From contig AP031356.1 in the NCBI GenBank assembly GCA_037833965.1, forward strand, positions 19,676,501 to 19,740,500: 64,000 nucleotides of DNA, given 5' to 3'. The DNA comes from Marchantia polymorpha subsp. ruderalis. Lineage: Eukaryota; Streptophyta; Marchantiopsida; Marchantiales; Marchantiaceae. Shown piece by piece: positions 35,583 to 46,218 of this stretch (its first letter is position 1; the number at the start of each line of letters is the position of its first letter). The translations under genes were made by a program, and so were the position numbers. Below the pieces are notes generated by a model. That model saw only the letters and a list, made by a program, of their open reading frames with translations, was not told the origin of the DNA and did no database searches.

Positions 35583-38500
35583 ATGGGGAAGCTTCCGGTA
35601 TTTTATGGGAGGGAGAATGAGGATGTAGAAGCTTTTGTTAGGGACTTCAAGAGGGCTTGCATAGGAAACAATGAGAGGAAGAAAGACGAGTGGGCTATGC
35701 TTTTGCCGGATTTCTTGGAGGATTCTGCTCTCAAGTGGTACAAGGAGTACAAGAGGGAGCATTCGGAGGACGACACGTGGGAGACATTAACGGAGAACCT
35801 GATCGAAAACTTTCTTCCCAGTGAAAGTTATGAAAAGTTGATGTGTGAGGTCACCTTCTTGAAACAAGGAGAGAACGAGAAGGTGAGGACCTATGTGGAG
35901 AGAACCGAGAAGTTGGAATCTAGATTCCACGTGGTGTTGAGGAAGGGCGGAGACGAAGTGGATGCTACAATGGTGGGGATAAGGGCGATGCTCATGAAGA
36001 ACTTCGTTGGAGGTTTGAGACCAGAGATTCGAAGTAAGGTGAGATACGAGAAGCCCTCTTCTAAGGCTGAAGCCATTCGAATTGCTATTAGAATGGAGGA
36101 GAGCTTAGAAGATGATGATTCTAGCTTGGTGGCTAGAGAAGTAGCTCCACCGGTTGTAGGAAGGTCTATTGTTTCAAACACTTCTACTTCATCCACGATA
36201 GCGAATCCTAGTGTGGATTTTCAAAATGAGTTGAAATCTATCACGGAGACTCTAGCAGATCTCAAGATCAATGTAGTACAGTTGTGGGAGAAGAGGAATC
36301 AGAACGTAGTAGGAGGCTCTAGGGGGTATGGAAATTATCCTCCAAGAGGAAATCCACCTTCAGGAAACTTTGCGGTTTCTTGCTTTTCTTGTGGAGGTCC
36401 TCATTTTCAGAGGAATTGTCCTAACCCTCGACAACATGATGGAGTTCGGCACAACAACAATGCACCGGCCACGCAACAAGCCAAGGATAAGGGAGTAGCA
36501 TCCATTGATGTATTCCCTCATCAATGCACTTTTGAGAAAGGGGAGAGCTCAAAATCGAAAGTGGATATCCTTGCTCATGAGAAGAAGCGGGCCCGATTTG
36601 CGGACGAGTCGATTTTCATGGAAGACACGCCAAGTCGAAGTACACGGTCAAGTGGAGTGAGTCAACCAAGAGTACCAAGGAAGAAGTTGGGCATGGATGA
36701 CTTTTCCATTTCATCTTCTCAAGCTAAGTATGACGTGGTGGAGGATGTAGGAAATCAGAAGGCCAATATAACAGTTGGTCAGCTGATTGCCTTGAATCCA
36801 GCCATTCGGAAGGAGTTAAGAGGAGGTCTTATCTCCACAAGGACCAAGAAGCGGAAATCTAAGGGGAAGGCTCACATGACCAATGTGGGAGTTGGGGTGG
36901 TGGATGCGGCTGCTTCGGAGGTATGTACACATGCTTCAAAGATCGAAGTGAGGATCAATGGACATGATGTATCAGATGTGTTGGTTGATGGTGGATCGGC
37001 TGTGAATGCCATGTCTGAGAGGTTGATGCAGAAGTTGGGTATGCAACCTTCTAGACCTTCTAGCATAATTGTTGGTATGGCCAACAAACAGAAGGTAAGA
37101 CCACTGGGGGTGGTAGACAAAGTTGTGGTTAGTGTGAGGGGAGTGCAAACTTTGCTTTCCTTCCAAATTCTCAAGGAAGCTAGCTACGACTTGCTGTTGG
37201 GACGTCCTTGGTTGAGGGCGGTAAGGACTACGGACCGATGGCACAAGGGCTATTTGAGGATAGGCCCAAAGAACCATCGAGTTAAGGTTCCTTTGACGAG
37301 AGGAGGGGAATCCACCACTGACTCAGATAGACCAACTGACGAGTATTGGGAATCTGAGAGTGAAGAGAGTGGTAGCTTTTCAGAAGTTGACACAGACATC
37401 TCAACTTCTGATCAAGAAACATCATCGGAGTACTCTTCTGATGATAATGTTCAAGTACAAGTCATTGCTGCCATGGAGTTGTTGCCTAGGCCTGGAGTGA
37501 AGAAAGATCCTGACAAAGTGGAGATGAGCGAAGAGGAGGTGTGTCGACGACTGTCCACTCTCAGGTTTGGTCCCAAGGTTACCAAGGAGGAAAAGGCAAA
37601 GTTTCTGGATATATTTCGCAAATATATTCATGTTTTTGCCTTTAGTTACAAGGATCTTAAGCATGTGACGTTGGAGACTCATCGCATCGAGTTGGAGGAG
37701 AAAGCTCGTCCTATTCGGCAAAAGCAACGCCGAATAAATCCACCTACGGCTCTTGTGGTGAAGGAGGAGATCGACAAGCTCAAGGAGGCTGGCTTCATCT
37801 ACGAGGTAGAAAATTCTGAATGGGTGTCTCCAATTGTGATAGTGAAGAAGAAGAATGGTAAGCTACGAGTGTGCGTAGATTACAAAAAGTTGAATGCTGT
37901 CACAAAGAAAGACTACTATCCCTTGCCTTTCATAGATGAGATTCTAGAGGAGGTTGCTGGCCATGAGTGGTATAGTTTTGGAGATGGTTATAGTGGCTAT
38001 AACCAAATCCAAATTGCCTTAGAAGACCAACTCAAAACAACTTTTACTACTCCATGGGGAACCTTCGCTTTTAGAGTGATGCCGTTTGGTCTATGTAATG
38101 CTCCTGCCACTTTTCAAAGGTTCATGAATAGAGTGTTTGAACCTTTCATTGGAAAGTTTGTAAGGGATTTCATAGATGATTTTTGTGTTTACGGGAGGAA
38201 AGCGGATCATTTTGATCATTTGATCAAAATACTTCAACGGCTGGAGGAAGCTAAGGCTTCACTCAATCCAGAAAAATGCATTTTTGGATGTGAGGAAGGC
38301 CTATTGTTGGGGCATATCATCTCCAAGAATGGTATAGCGGTGGACCCAGAGAAGGTGACACGGATCATGGAGTTACCTTTTCCGACGACTTTAACCAAGT
38401 TGAGGCAATTCCTTGGTATGGTGGGGTACTATCGACGGTTCATCTTGTCCTTCTCCAACAAAGCTCATGCCTTGACAAATTACATGAAGAAGGGAGTGGA

Positions 38501-40349
38501 GTACGAACTCATTTTCAAGGATGAAGCTGCAAAGACGGCGTTCGAAGTTCTCAAGAAGGCGTTGGTGACGGCTCCAATTTTGGCGAAACCGGATTGGGGT
38601 AAACCTTTCATTCTCTACACAGATGCATCAAATATTGCTGTAGGATGCACCTTGAGTCAATTAGATGATGAAAAGCATGATCATCCAATTGCCTATGCTA
38701 GTAGACAAATGGTTCAAGCGGAGAAGAACTACTCAGTGACAGAGAGAGAGGCGTTAGCTGTAATCTTCTCACTTAAGAAGTTTCGACATTATTTGTTGGG
38801 TGGGAGATTCACTATAGTGACTGATCATAAGGCTTTGAAATACATTTTCAACAAGCCTAATGCTGAAGGGAGGATAGCTAGATGGAAGCTACTACTAGCA
38901 GAGTTTGATTATACCATTGAGGATAGACCTGGAAAGAAGCATGCTAATGCGGATTTGATGTCGAGAGCATATGATGATGGAGGAGATCAGTCAGTAGATG
39001 ACACCTTTCCGGATGAGGACTTGCTAGTCATGGACACGGTGACAACAGTACCGGAGGAGTACAAGGAAATTTGGGATTTCATCTCTAAAGGAGAGTTTTC
39101 TCAAGGAATGCATCAAAGGGAGAAAAATGCATTAGTGAAGAGATGTCAACCATATATGATCATGGAGAAGGTACTTTTTCATCAAGGAGCTGACGGACTT
39201 CTACGAAGGGCGGTTGGGAGAGGAGAGGCATTACAACTCATGAAGGAGTTTCATGATGGTGCAGTATGTGGAGGACATTTTGCGGGGAAGGTAACTGCCT
39301 TCAAAATTCTTGATGCTGGTTATCATTGGAAGGGTATTTTTAAGGATTGTGTGGAATATTGCAAAAGTTGTGATGTGTGTCAAGCTTTTGCTAAAAAGTC
39401 CATGAAAACCCCTCCTATGATTTCTGTACCAGTGTTAGGTCCTTTTGAAAAGTGGGGAATAGATTTTGTAGGTCCTTTGAATCTTACTCCTCGAGGGAAT
39501 AAGTTCATTGTGATAGCTACAGATTATCTTACGAAGTGGGTAGAGGCAAGACCACTTAAATCTACTAATGAGAAGGAGGTTGGTAGATTTTTATATGAGA
39601 GAATCATTACTCGATTTGGTTGTCCATTGGAGTTAGTATCAGATAGAGGAGGAGAATTTGTGGGAAGTATGATTCAAGCCATGTTGGAGCACTTTTCCAT
39701 CAAGGCTCGAGTAACCACTTCCTACAAACCTAACGCTAACGGGTTGGCGGAGCGGACCAACTACACTTTGTGTATGATGTTGGCCAAGGATGCAGACATG
39801 GACGGGAGTAAACACAATTGGGACAAGAGGCTCCATGCTATCTTATGGGAGTATCGCACAACATGGAAGACATCTACCGGATACTCACCTTTTCGGATGG
39901 TGTATGGAGTTGAGTCAAAACTTCCCATACAGTTTGACTTGACAACATTCACAACAATCCAGCAAAGGTTGAAGAAATCAAATGGAGCAGAAGCCATCAA
40001 GTCTCGCCAACAACAATTGATGGAGTTGGAGGAAGCTCGAGCATTAGCCATGGTACGAGTGGAGCGGGCTCAACAGTTGCAGAAGAAGTATCACGACAAA
40101 CGAAGTGGAAACCAGAACTTGAAGCCGTTCAAGGAAGGTGATTGGGTGATGCTCTTTGATGCAATTAGATACAAGAGAGCTAGGAAAAAGTTTCTTCCTA
40201 AGTATTTTGGACCTTTCATAGTTGAGAAGGTGTGGGGAAATTTCACTTATGACATCAAGGAGTTAGGAGGACGTCACTTCGATCGAGTCAACCACGACAA
40301 GTTGAAGTTATTCCATCGAAGATCAGATTCTTTCACTCCGAGGGCGTAG
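35583..40349 (+). CDS. Gypsy-1 Gag-Pol polyprotein, intact, 1588 aa
   Basis: Encodes the capsid and enzymes of the retrotransposon in one uninterrupted frame. Gag (about 1-200) is of the retrotransposon-gag type. A CCHC knuckle CFSCGGPHFQRNC lies near 270. The protease near 468 has LVDGGSAVNAM, where most families have DSG. RT spans about 690-920, with SPIVIVKKKNGKLRVCVDYKKLN and the catalytic box FIDD near 863. RNase H (about 1000-1130) has YTDASNIAVG and VTDHKAL. Integrase follows with its H/C zinc domain (CKSCDVC) and DDE residues in GIDFVGP (about 1292), LVSDRGGEF (about 1351) and GLAERTN (about 1389). The order RT-RNase H-integrase is Ty3/Gypsy. The start is the ATG just after the A tract. 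No frameshift or stop was seen. Confidence 0.97.
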   Translation: MGKLPVFYGRENEDVEAFVRDFKRACIGNNERKKDEWAMLLPDFLEDSALKWYKEYKREHSEDDTWETLTENLIENFLPSESYEKLMCEVTFLKQGENEKVRTYVERTEKLESRFHVVLRKGGDEVDATMVGIRAMLMKNFVGGLRPEIRSKVRYEKPSSKAEAIRIAIRMEESLEDDDSSLVAREVAPPVVGRSIVSNTSTSSTIANPSVDFQNELKSITETLADLKINVVQLWEKRNQNVVGGSRGYGNYPPRGNPPSGNFAVSCFSCGGPHFQRNCPNPRQHDGVRHNNNAPATQQAKDKGVASIDVFPHQCTFEKGESSKSKVDILAHEKKRARFADESIFMEDTPSRSTRSSGVSQPRVPRKKLGMDDFSISSSQAKYDVVEDVGNQKANITVGQLIALNPAIRKELRGGLISTRTKKRKSKGKAHMTNVGVGVVDAAASEVCTHASKIEVRINGHDVSDVLVDGGSAVNAMSERLMQKLGMQPSRPSSIIVGMANKQKVRPLGVVDKVVVSVRGVQTLLSFQILKEASYDLLLGRPWLRAVRTTDRWHKGYLRIGPKNHRVKVPLTRGGESTTDSDRPTDEYWESESEESGSFSEVDTDISTSDQETSSEYSSDDNVQVQVIAAMELLPRPGVKKDPDKVEMSEEEVCRRLSTLRFGPKVTKEEKAKFLDIFRKYIHVFAFSYKDLKHVTLETHRIELEEKARPIRQKQRRINPPTALVVKEEIDKLKEAGFIYEVENSEWVSPIVIVKKKNGKLRVCVDYKKLNAVTKKDYYPLPFIDEILEEVAGHEWYSFGDGYSGYNQIQIALEDQLKTTFTTPWGTFAFRVMPFGLCNAPATFQRFMNRVFEPFIGKFVRDFIDDFCVYGRKADHFDHLIKILQRLEEAKASLNPEKCIFGCEEGLLLGHIISKNGIAVDPEKVTRIMELPFPTTLTKLRQFLGMVGYYRRFILSFSNKAHALTNYMKKGVEYELIFKDEAAKTAFEVLKKALVTAPILAKPDWGKPFILYTDASNIAVGCTLSQLDDEKHDHPIAYASRQMVQAEKNYSVTEREALAVIFSLKKFRHYLLGGRFTIVTDHKALKYIFNKPNAEGRIARWKLLLAEFDYTIEDRPGKKHANADLMSRAYDDGGDQSVDDTFPDEDLLVMDTVTTVPEEYKEIWDFISKGEFSQGMHQREKNALVKRCQPYMIMEKVLFHQGADGLLRRAVGRGEALQLMKEFHDGAVCGGHFAGKVTAFKILDAGYHWKGIFKDCVEYCKSCDVCQAFAKKSMKTPPMISVPVLGPFEKWGIDFVGPLNLTPRGNKFIVIATDYLTKWVEARPLKSTNEKEVGRFLYERIITRFGCPLELVSDRGGEFVGSMIQAMLEHFSIKARVTTSYKPNANGLAERTNYTLCMMLAKDADMDGSKHNWDKRLHAILWEYRTTWKTSTGYSPFRMVYGVESKLPIQFDLTTFTTIQQRLKKSNGAEAIKSRQQQLMELEEARALAMVRVERAQQLQKKYHDKRSGNQNLKPFKEGDWVMLFDAIRYKRARKKFLPKYFGPFIVEKVWGNFTYDIKELGGRHFDRVNHDKLKLFHRRSDSFTPRA

Positions 40350-40354
40350 TGAAA

Positions 40355-40372
40355 TCTTAGTCCGGGGGTAAA
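40355..40372 (+). other. Gypsy-1 polypurine tract
   Basis: TTAGTCCGGGGGTAAA immediately before the 3' LTR, the usual position and G-rich form of the plus-strand primer. Confidence 0.6.
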
Positions 40373-41230
40373 TGTAAGACCGGGTGTTGCACATATGTAC
40401 TAAGTCTTAGAAGTGGTCAAGGGAATAAGGATGATTAGCCAAGGCATAGCTAAGACTAGCTAGTTATGACTAAACTAGTTAGTTATAACTAAGTTTATCT
40501 AGTCATGACTAAGTTTAGCTACAATGTCTATAGTTGGCGGAATAATTAGCGGAGTTCTAGAAGAATGGAGTGAGCACTTCTATTTTGTCCTTTACAAGGA
40601 GTGAGCACTTCTATTTTGTCTTATACAAAAGTTCTAGATTCCAAGGGATTAGATATTTGACTAGAAGCTTGGATTTGATTGGTTTGACTAAATGTATGAA
40701 AGATGATTGGCTAGACTAAGTCTAATGTTGACTTAGTGGCTAGGAAGCTTGTAGAAGTTTAAAAGCTTCAAATGGCATGTCGCCACCTCAACCTTGGATT
40801 CCAGAAGCTTCTAGAAGGTTTAGGTAGGCCAATGGCATGTTGCCACGTAGAGAAGGTTAGTCAAACTTACCTAGGTAAAAGTAAGTTAGGAGAAATTACC
40901 ACATGTTACTATGGTAACTTCTCAAGTAGTATAAATAGAGAGGTAGAGTAGCACCTCTCAAGCAAGTTTGGAGAGTCATGTGTGAGGACTTGTTTCAGTA
41001 ATGAAGGAGTGAAGTTTTTGAGTATCTTGGAGTATCGACGTGTGTTTGCATTTATGTGAAGAGGGTGATGTGAGGAGAGTTGTGTGTGAGTTGGAGTGAT
41101 ACATGAGAGTTTGTAAGAGAAGGTGTTTGGGACATGAGTGAGAGTATGAATCTTAGTCTTCTAGAACCATGATGCGCTACCACAAAGCCATCAGAGGTAA
41201 ACCTGAGTGAGAGTCAGCCCGGAGGTTGCA
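40373..41230 (+). repeat. Gypsy-1 3' LTR
   Basis: 858 bp. I compared it with the 5' LTR along its length and saw no difference. It is followed by GTTC, matching the four bases before the 5' LTR. Confidence 0.97.
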
Positions 41231-41345
41231 GTTCGACCTCAAACCACTGTTTAATCATCAATCACGTTGACTGCGACCAAGTTCGATCATCAATCAGGTT
41301 GACAGAGACTATGTTCAATCATCAATCACAGTTTACAGTAACTAT
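41231..41345. repeat. CAACCACGTT short repeat (right part)
   Basis: The continuation of the array interrupted by Gypsy-1. Units ATCATCAATCACGTTGAC and GTTCGATCATCAATCAGGTTGAC occur with GTTCGACCTCAAACCAC next to the junction. Confidence 0.7.
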
Positions 41346-41539
41346 GTTCCGCTAAGGACCGAGTTGGGCGACAAGCAGTCCGTTCTACCTAACCCAACTT
41401 TAGTCACTACGCGGGAGAAAGGAGTCCGCCCCACCTACCCTAACTGCGCGCGAGGCCGCCGCTCCTGCGCAAGGACAAGTTGCATTGCTCCGTTCCGATC
41501 GAAAGTCTTTCTAACTGCGCGCTCCGCTACGGCTAGAGC

Positions 41540-41703
41540 GCGCGGAGACCTCACGAAGATGAGCCAGATTGCAGTGCGAAAGATAGCTTCAGCGGAGAAC
41601 ATCTCGGATATATTTACCAAGGCTTTACCAGCTCCGCAACGTCAAAAATTGATAGCCATAGTAGGGATGCAGACTTTATCAAAACTTAGAAACAAAAGTT
41701 GAA
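41540..41703 (+). pseudogene. Copia RNase H C-terminal fragment
   Basis: The frame reads VRKIASAENISDIFTKALP then a short tail and stop. This matches the end of Copia polyproteins (RYIDTKDNPADILTKPL-like). It lies just before a polypurine tract and LTR start, as expected. The preceding GC-rich stretch (41390-41540) is not recognisable as Copia and may be foreign. Confidence 0.75.
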
Positions 41704-41786
41704 TTAGAAAGTGAACGATGACTCCACTCTTTTTCTTCAATCTTCTTGAAGTTTTTTAATGAGGAAGTTCATCGTTCGGGGAGAAT

Positions 41787-42175
41787 TGTTGAGATAACCG
41801 ATCTTTAATAATAGGGAGAGTTAACCCTAACCCTACCAATATATTATCTATAATGATAGGTATGATGTAGTTTCGAGTCGGGTCACGCAGTCTGAGCACT
41901 TACTATATTTAGACGTGGAGATAGAGTTCAGGTCGCAAGGGATATACAATCGTGGACGGCTCAAAGAACGTCAGTTTTTCGAGTTGAGCCTATCGCGTTG
42001 GGAGTAGTGCCCGTTAGCGTCGACCTGGAATCTCAGAGTGTGGAGTGGGTTGGGCTTGACTCATGTTTGTGACGGTGACGGTTGTTGCAAGTAAGGTAAT
42101 TAACTTACGGGAATTCTAGTGGGGAATTTCCCGTTTATTTCAGTCGAAGAACTCGCGCTTTTGCTTTTACTCAAA
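41787..42175 (+). repeat. Copia 3' LTR (end uncertain)
   Basis: Starts TGTTGAGATAACC right after the purine-rich CGGGGAGAAT. The part from about 41950 (CTCGAAGAACGTC-like, then GAGCC..CGTTGGGA..GACCTGGA.TCTCA and GAGTGGGTTGGGCT) is shared with 57270-57500, so both belong to one LTR family. The right end is not defined. Confidence 0.6.
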
Positions 42176-42199
42176 GCGTCGTTGAGCTATTAGGGATTT

Positions 42200-44460
42200 G
42201 GAGTTAGAGAAGGATGGTGCATATGTGTGAGCTTGAATTTTACTCGCGACAATGGTGATTTGATTCCTAGGAAGTAACAGTTTTGGATTTCTCGTCGGTT
42301 AGGCTTGACGATCGAGATTGTGACAAAGAGGAGACCGTCGTCGTGAGACACGAGTTCTATACGAGTTTGGGCTCGTTGATTGTCAAGTTGCCACAGTGGA
42401 GTGACTACGCAAGCCATTGGAGGATTAGAGAAGTGTTTCCTATGGCGCAAGACTTGTGAGGTGCTAGAAAGATTTTTCTTCGATTGGTCAGAAGCAGATT
42501 ACATGTTCTATCAGCAAGAAAAGATTAAACGTTCAATAGTAGGATTCGATAGAACAAGGTTGCGGTGTCATCGAGGAGAAGTAAATCCACTGGAACTTTG
42601 CAAGAATCGTTGGAAGCAGGGCCGAAGAGACAATCAGGGGGGGAAGAGCGACTGATTACTTACAGCTGCAAAAAGTTTCTGTTGTTTCAAATACACGCTT
42701 TTGCAACTTGCGTGCAATCAGAGAGGGTGGTGAGTGGGTGCAATCTTCGTGCTACGGCTAGAGCCCAAGCGTTGCGTTGTCTGCTGTTCGGTGCAGAGCT
42801 GCTGCAAATATGAGTCATTCGTTGGGACCTCGAATGTCGATGGTGTCAGATGCATTGCTTTGGTTGGACTAGAGGTACATCTCCACCTTCGCAATTTCTT
42901 TGCTGATGATGATTATTACTTTGCAGAAGCAGCATCATCCTCAAGTCAAAGGCTACATGCTCTTTACAATGCGTAGTCCTTGGTGTGCAGCGCTGTTGGC
43001 TCGCATATACCGTACTTGCCGCATGTCGGTGACTAGTAGCTACGCAAGATTGTCTTGCACTTTCCCGTATTGAAAACTAGCCACGCGAACTCTGTTGTGA
43101 TTTCATTTGACCGAGAAAGTATTTTGGACTCAGTCCCGGCTGGAGTCTTTCCTTACTCTCTCTTGTGCAAGAGGGAGCAGCGATGCAAATGCTGATTTGC
43201 ATATGTAGTGAACTGACATTACCTGCACGTTGCGCTACGAGTTTTCGTCAGGCGTAGGTTACTCATGATCTCTTGTGACTAACTTGTAAATTTAACAAGT
43301 TACAATCACGTAGTTAGTACTCTGCGTGAAGAATGTATTCTACATGGCTTGGCGACTAAGCCAGTGTAGAAGGATGGTTATGCTGGTGCAGTTTCAAAAG
43401 ATAATCTGATCAGGCTACATGAGAAGCCTAATCGTAGATACACCTAAACTATCAGAGGAGATTGAGCCCAAAACGTGAGATTTAGTGATAATGCAAGATG
43501 ATCACAATCTTCGGGAATTCCATAAAACTTATGCTCGACATTGAGTTGTGAAGGACTTGGTCTGGGTTTTGCAAACTGTGGTGCATCAAGAATGTACATG
43601 CATCTACAATTCATTCATGATCTACAATTTGGATCCCTCGAGCGGAGATTAAAAAAATAAATGAATACCCCGATACTTATGTGTACTCAGACAACAAAAG
43701 AGAGGTGAGTGTGCAACATAAACGTGCCAATGACTATTTTGGCCAAAGCACGTCCCTGAAATAGTCGACCAATAACGAGGGACGACAATCCAGATTTCAG
43801 AGAGCTGAATTTTGTCTATACAATGCAACTGTTCGAAGCACTAGCTTTTACATTCCTTGTAAGAGTCTTCAATATGACAAGTACTTCTGAGTGTACGTTA
43901 GCTTATTTAACCCAACAGTTGTAGTAATGATTAATAGTGGTAGGTAATAGCCGGTTGGCATGCTGAAAATCTTTGTTAGTGATTTTCTCATTTAATCATA
44001 GTCTGATAGACTCCTAGTAGTATAGTGGAATGTGATAGCCGAGCGTAGAGATTCTCTATGCAACCTGGTGGAAGAGATGTCATCGTAGGCGCTGGAGGCC
44101 GAAGTTGATGGCGGGCGATGGAGATCAAATCGAGATCGCGAAGCGATGCGATGTCACGTATGTGTTGTCTTGTTTTGTAATGTGTTTCCGTTAGACTGGA
44201 GAGTCGTTGCTAGCTGTTTGCTTGTGTTTGGATACTCTCCAGTCTTGCTTCCTGGTGCGCGCTCGTGTAGGAGTGACGCTGATTTCCGGAGTAGTTTTAC
44301 TCCTGTGTGTTGTCGATAGGGGGCTGGACTTGATCACCGGCCGGCCTATCTATTTTTCTCTCACGGTGAGACTGGAGCGATGACCAGTAGACCGTGAGAG
44401 TCTTCTTGCTGTGATAACATGTTAGGTTGCCAATACCCCTTAGCTAGTAGGGCTAGAGTA
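42200..44460. other. Unassigned stretch, probably old element sequence
   Basis: Short frames (42380-42655, 42565-42813, 42734-42976) have no recognised domain. The part 43940-44460 precedes the Gypsy-2 gag and may be its 5' LTR and leader, but no partner LTR was found, so this stays a guess. Confidence 0.4.
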
Positions 44461-44541
44461 GCTCAGTGCGGCACGACGTCAGGTGCGGATAGGGTTATTG
44501 GATGGAGATTTGGCAGTGGTGCAAGTTGAGGTTTTGTCATT

Positions 44542-46194
44542 ATGGAGCAATCTAGTGGTCTTGTCGAGGACCGCGGTGGATATATGCGGAGTGGGTTGAG
44601 GTATCGGCTACCTTCACCTATCTCGCCAGTTGTTGCAGAGGAGTACCGGTGTGTTGCAGACACAGAGTCTTCGGTGGTGATATCGTCCAATGTTCCAACC
44701 CCATTGATTTGGAACATGGACGGGATGTACAAGGTCGTAAAGGGCCCTCGACGTTACTCTGGTGTAGTGGGCACCATCGAGCTCGATGATTTTATTCATG
44801 AGTTTGACACGTGGTGTGATATGCAGTTTCTGCGTAACCTCACGTTGTTTACACCCTTCTTTGTGTGGAAGGGGTTATTTCAGCATTTGGAGGGGCTTTT
44901 TATGGACGATTATCATGAGTTTGGGAGAGATTATGCCGTAGAGATTGATGCATGGAAACGTCATTGTACTCCGAACTACTTATCCATTACCCAGGATGGT
45001 GTGGGTACTAGTGGAGGTTTGAGTATCAGCATCAGTGGAGGTGCGAGTAGTAGCATTAGCGAGGGTACCAGTGGAGCAATTGGCGCAATTGGTACTAGTA
45101 CCAGCAGCGGTGCTGTTAGCATTGCTGGTGGCAGCATGAGGAGAGATGCTAGTGGCGTACCTTTGTTTAGCCCCATTCCTGAGTTCTTCTAGAGTTTGAG
45201 GAAGAACTATCAAGGAGTGAAGATGGAGAAGTTGAGGAGACTCCAAGAAATCGAGCGGAAGACTGGTGAGAGTCTTCGTGAGGCATACACTCGTATGCGA
45301 CGTCTGATCTCGATTACTCACGGTGTGATTGAGGCACAGGCTATCAAGTATTGGTATCGGATTCTGGACAGAGAGTTGGATAGAAGAGTTCGTGATGCTA
45401 CTCTCATGAGCGACGCATCACTCACATTAGTCCATGTGTTTGCTCTTTCTGAGAAGATTGAGCTTAACATGGTGGAGGAGAGGGTGGTGACGTCTTCGTT
45501 TGCGAGGTTAACGACCACTACCTCGCGTATCCCACACAGTCCATCACAGTCTCGTCCCATGGCTAGTGGTAGTGGAAGTCGTGGAGTTCAGACACAACAT
45601 CCTTCGGGTCACAGAGAGCCTGGTGCGCGGCCACCACTGCCTTCATTTTCTGGCCAGCCTCAGGGACCATCATGTTGGACATGCGGAGGTGGTCATATGA
45701 GGAAGGATTGTCCCCGCGAGAGAGAGGGACAAACTTCACAGGCAAGGTCACAGATTGCAGAGGTGACATGTGATCATTGTCATCGACCGGGTCACCCTTG
45801 AGAGCGTTGTTTTGACCTTCATCCTTAGTTGAGATCTGGAGGTAGAGGTCGTGGCGATGATGCACCATGAGGCAGAGGTGACCGAGATGGCAGGGGCGGT
45901 AGAGGTACCGGTGCCAATGAGCGTACCGGAGCGAGTGCTACTTTTGCCACGGAGAGTGCTATGGCTGCTCGGATTGAGCAGTTGGAGCAGAGGCTTGCGG
46001 CTATGGTTGGTCTGGTGGCGAGCACTTCCACATCTTACGACGGAGAGGATTTCTCCTATTTGGCCAGTGTAGCACAAGTGGAGGCAGCAATTGCGGTGAC
46101 TAGAGGTGGTGCTTGTGCTTCAGAGCCACGTGGTGCGACAGTGGAGTTGGACCCTAAGAGGGGTGAGAGTGGACACCAAGCCAGACTACCCTAG
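44542..46194 (+). pseudogene. Gypsy-2 gag
   Basis: Starts MEQSSGLVEDRGGYMRS. A Gag-like helical region (ELDDFIHEFDTWCDM..FFVWKGLFQHLEG) is followed by a Gly/Ser-rich linker. Next comes QGVKMEKLRRLQEIERKTGE, an RNA-binding knuckle CWTCGGGHMRKDC (about 45673-45711) and a partial second knuckle CDHCHRPGH (about 45772-45795). A coiled-coil phrase ARIEQLEQRLAAMVG follows near 45964. One frame is kept throughout, with in-frame stops at 45190 (TAG), 45799 (TGA), 45826 (TAG), 45868 (TGA) and 46192 (TAG). The frame runs straight to the solo LTR junction. Confidence 0.82.
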
Positions 46195-46218
46195 TCCTTT
46201 TTGTTGTCAGAGGTGGGC

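Larger units (their letters stand above)
33364..41230 (+). mobile_element. Full-length Ty3/Gypsy LTR retrotransposon (Gypsy-1)
   Basis: A 7867-bp element with two 858-bp LTRs that look identical by eye. Internal order is PBS, extra ORF1, gag-pol in one frame, polypurine tract. The LTRs start TG and end CA. GTTC flanks the element on both sides (4 bp match; Gypsy elements normally make 5). Identical LTRs and an intact 1588-codon gag-pol indicate a recent insertion that may still be capable of moving. Confidence 0.96.
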
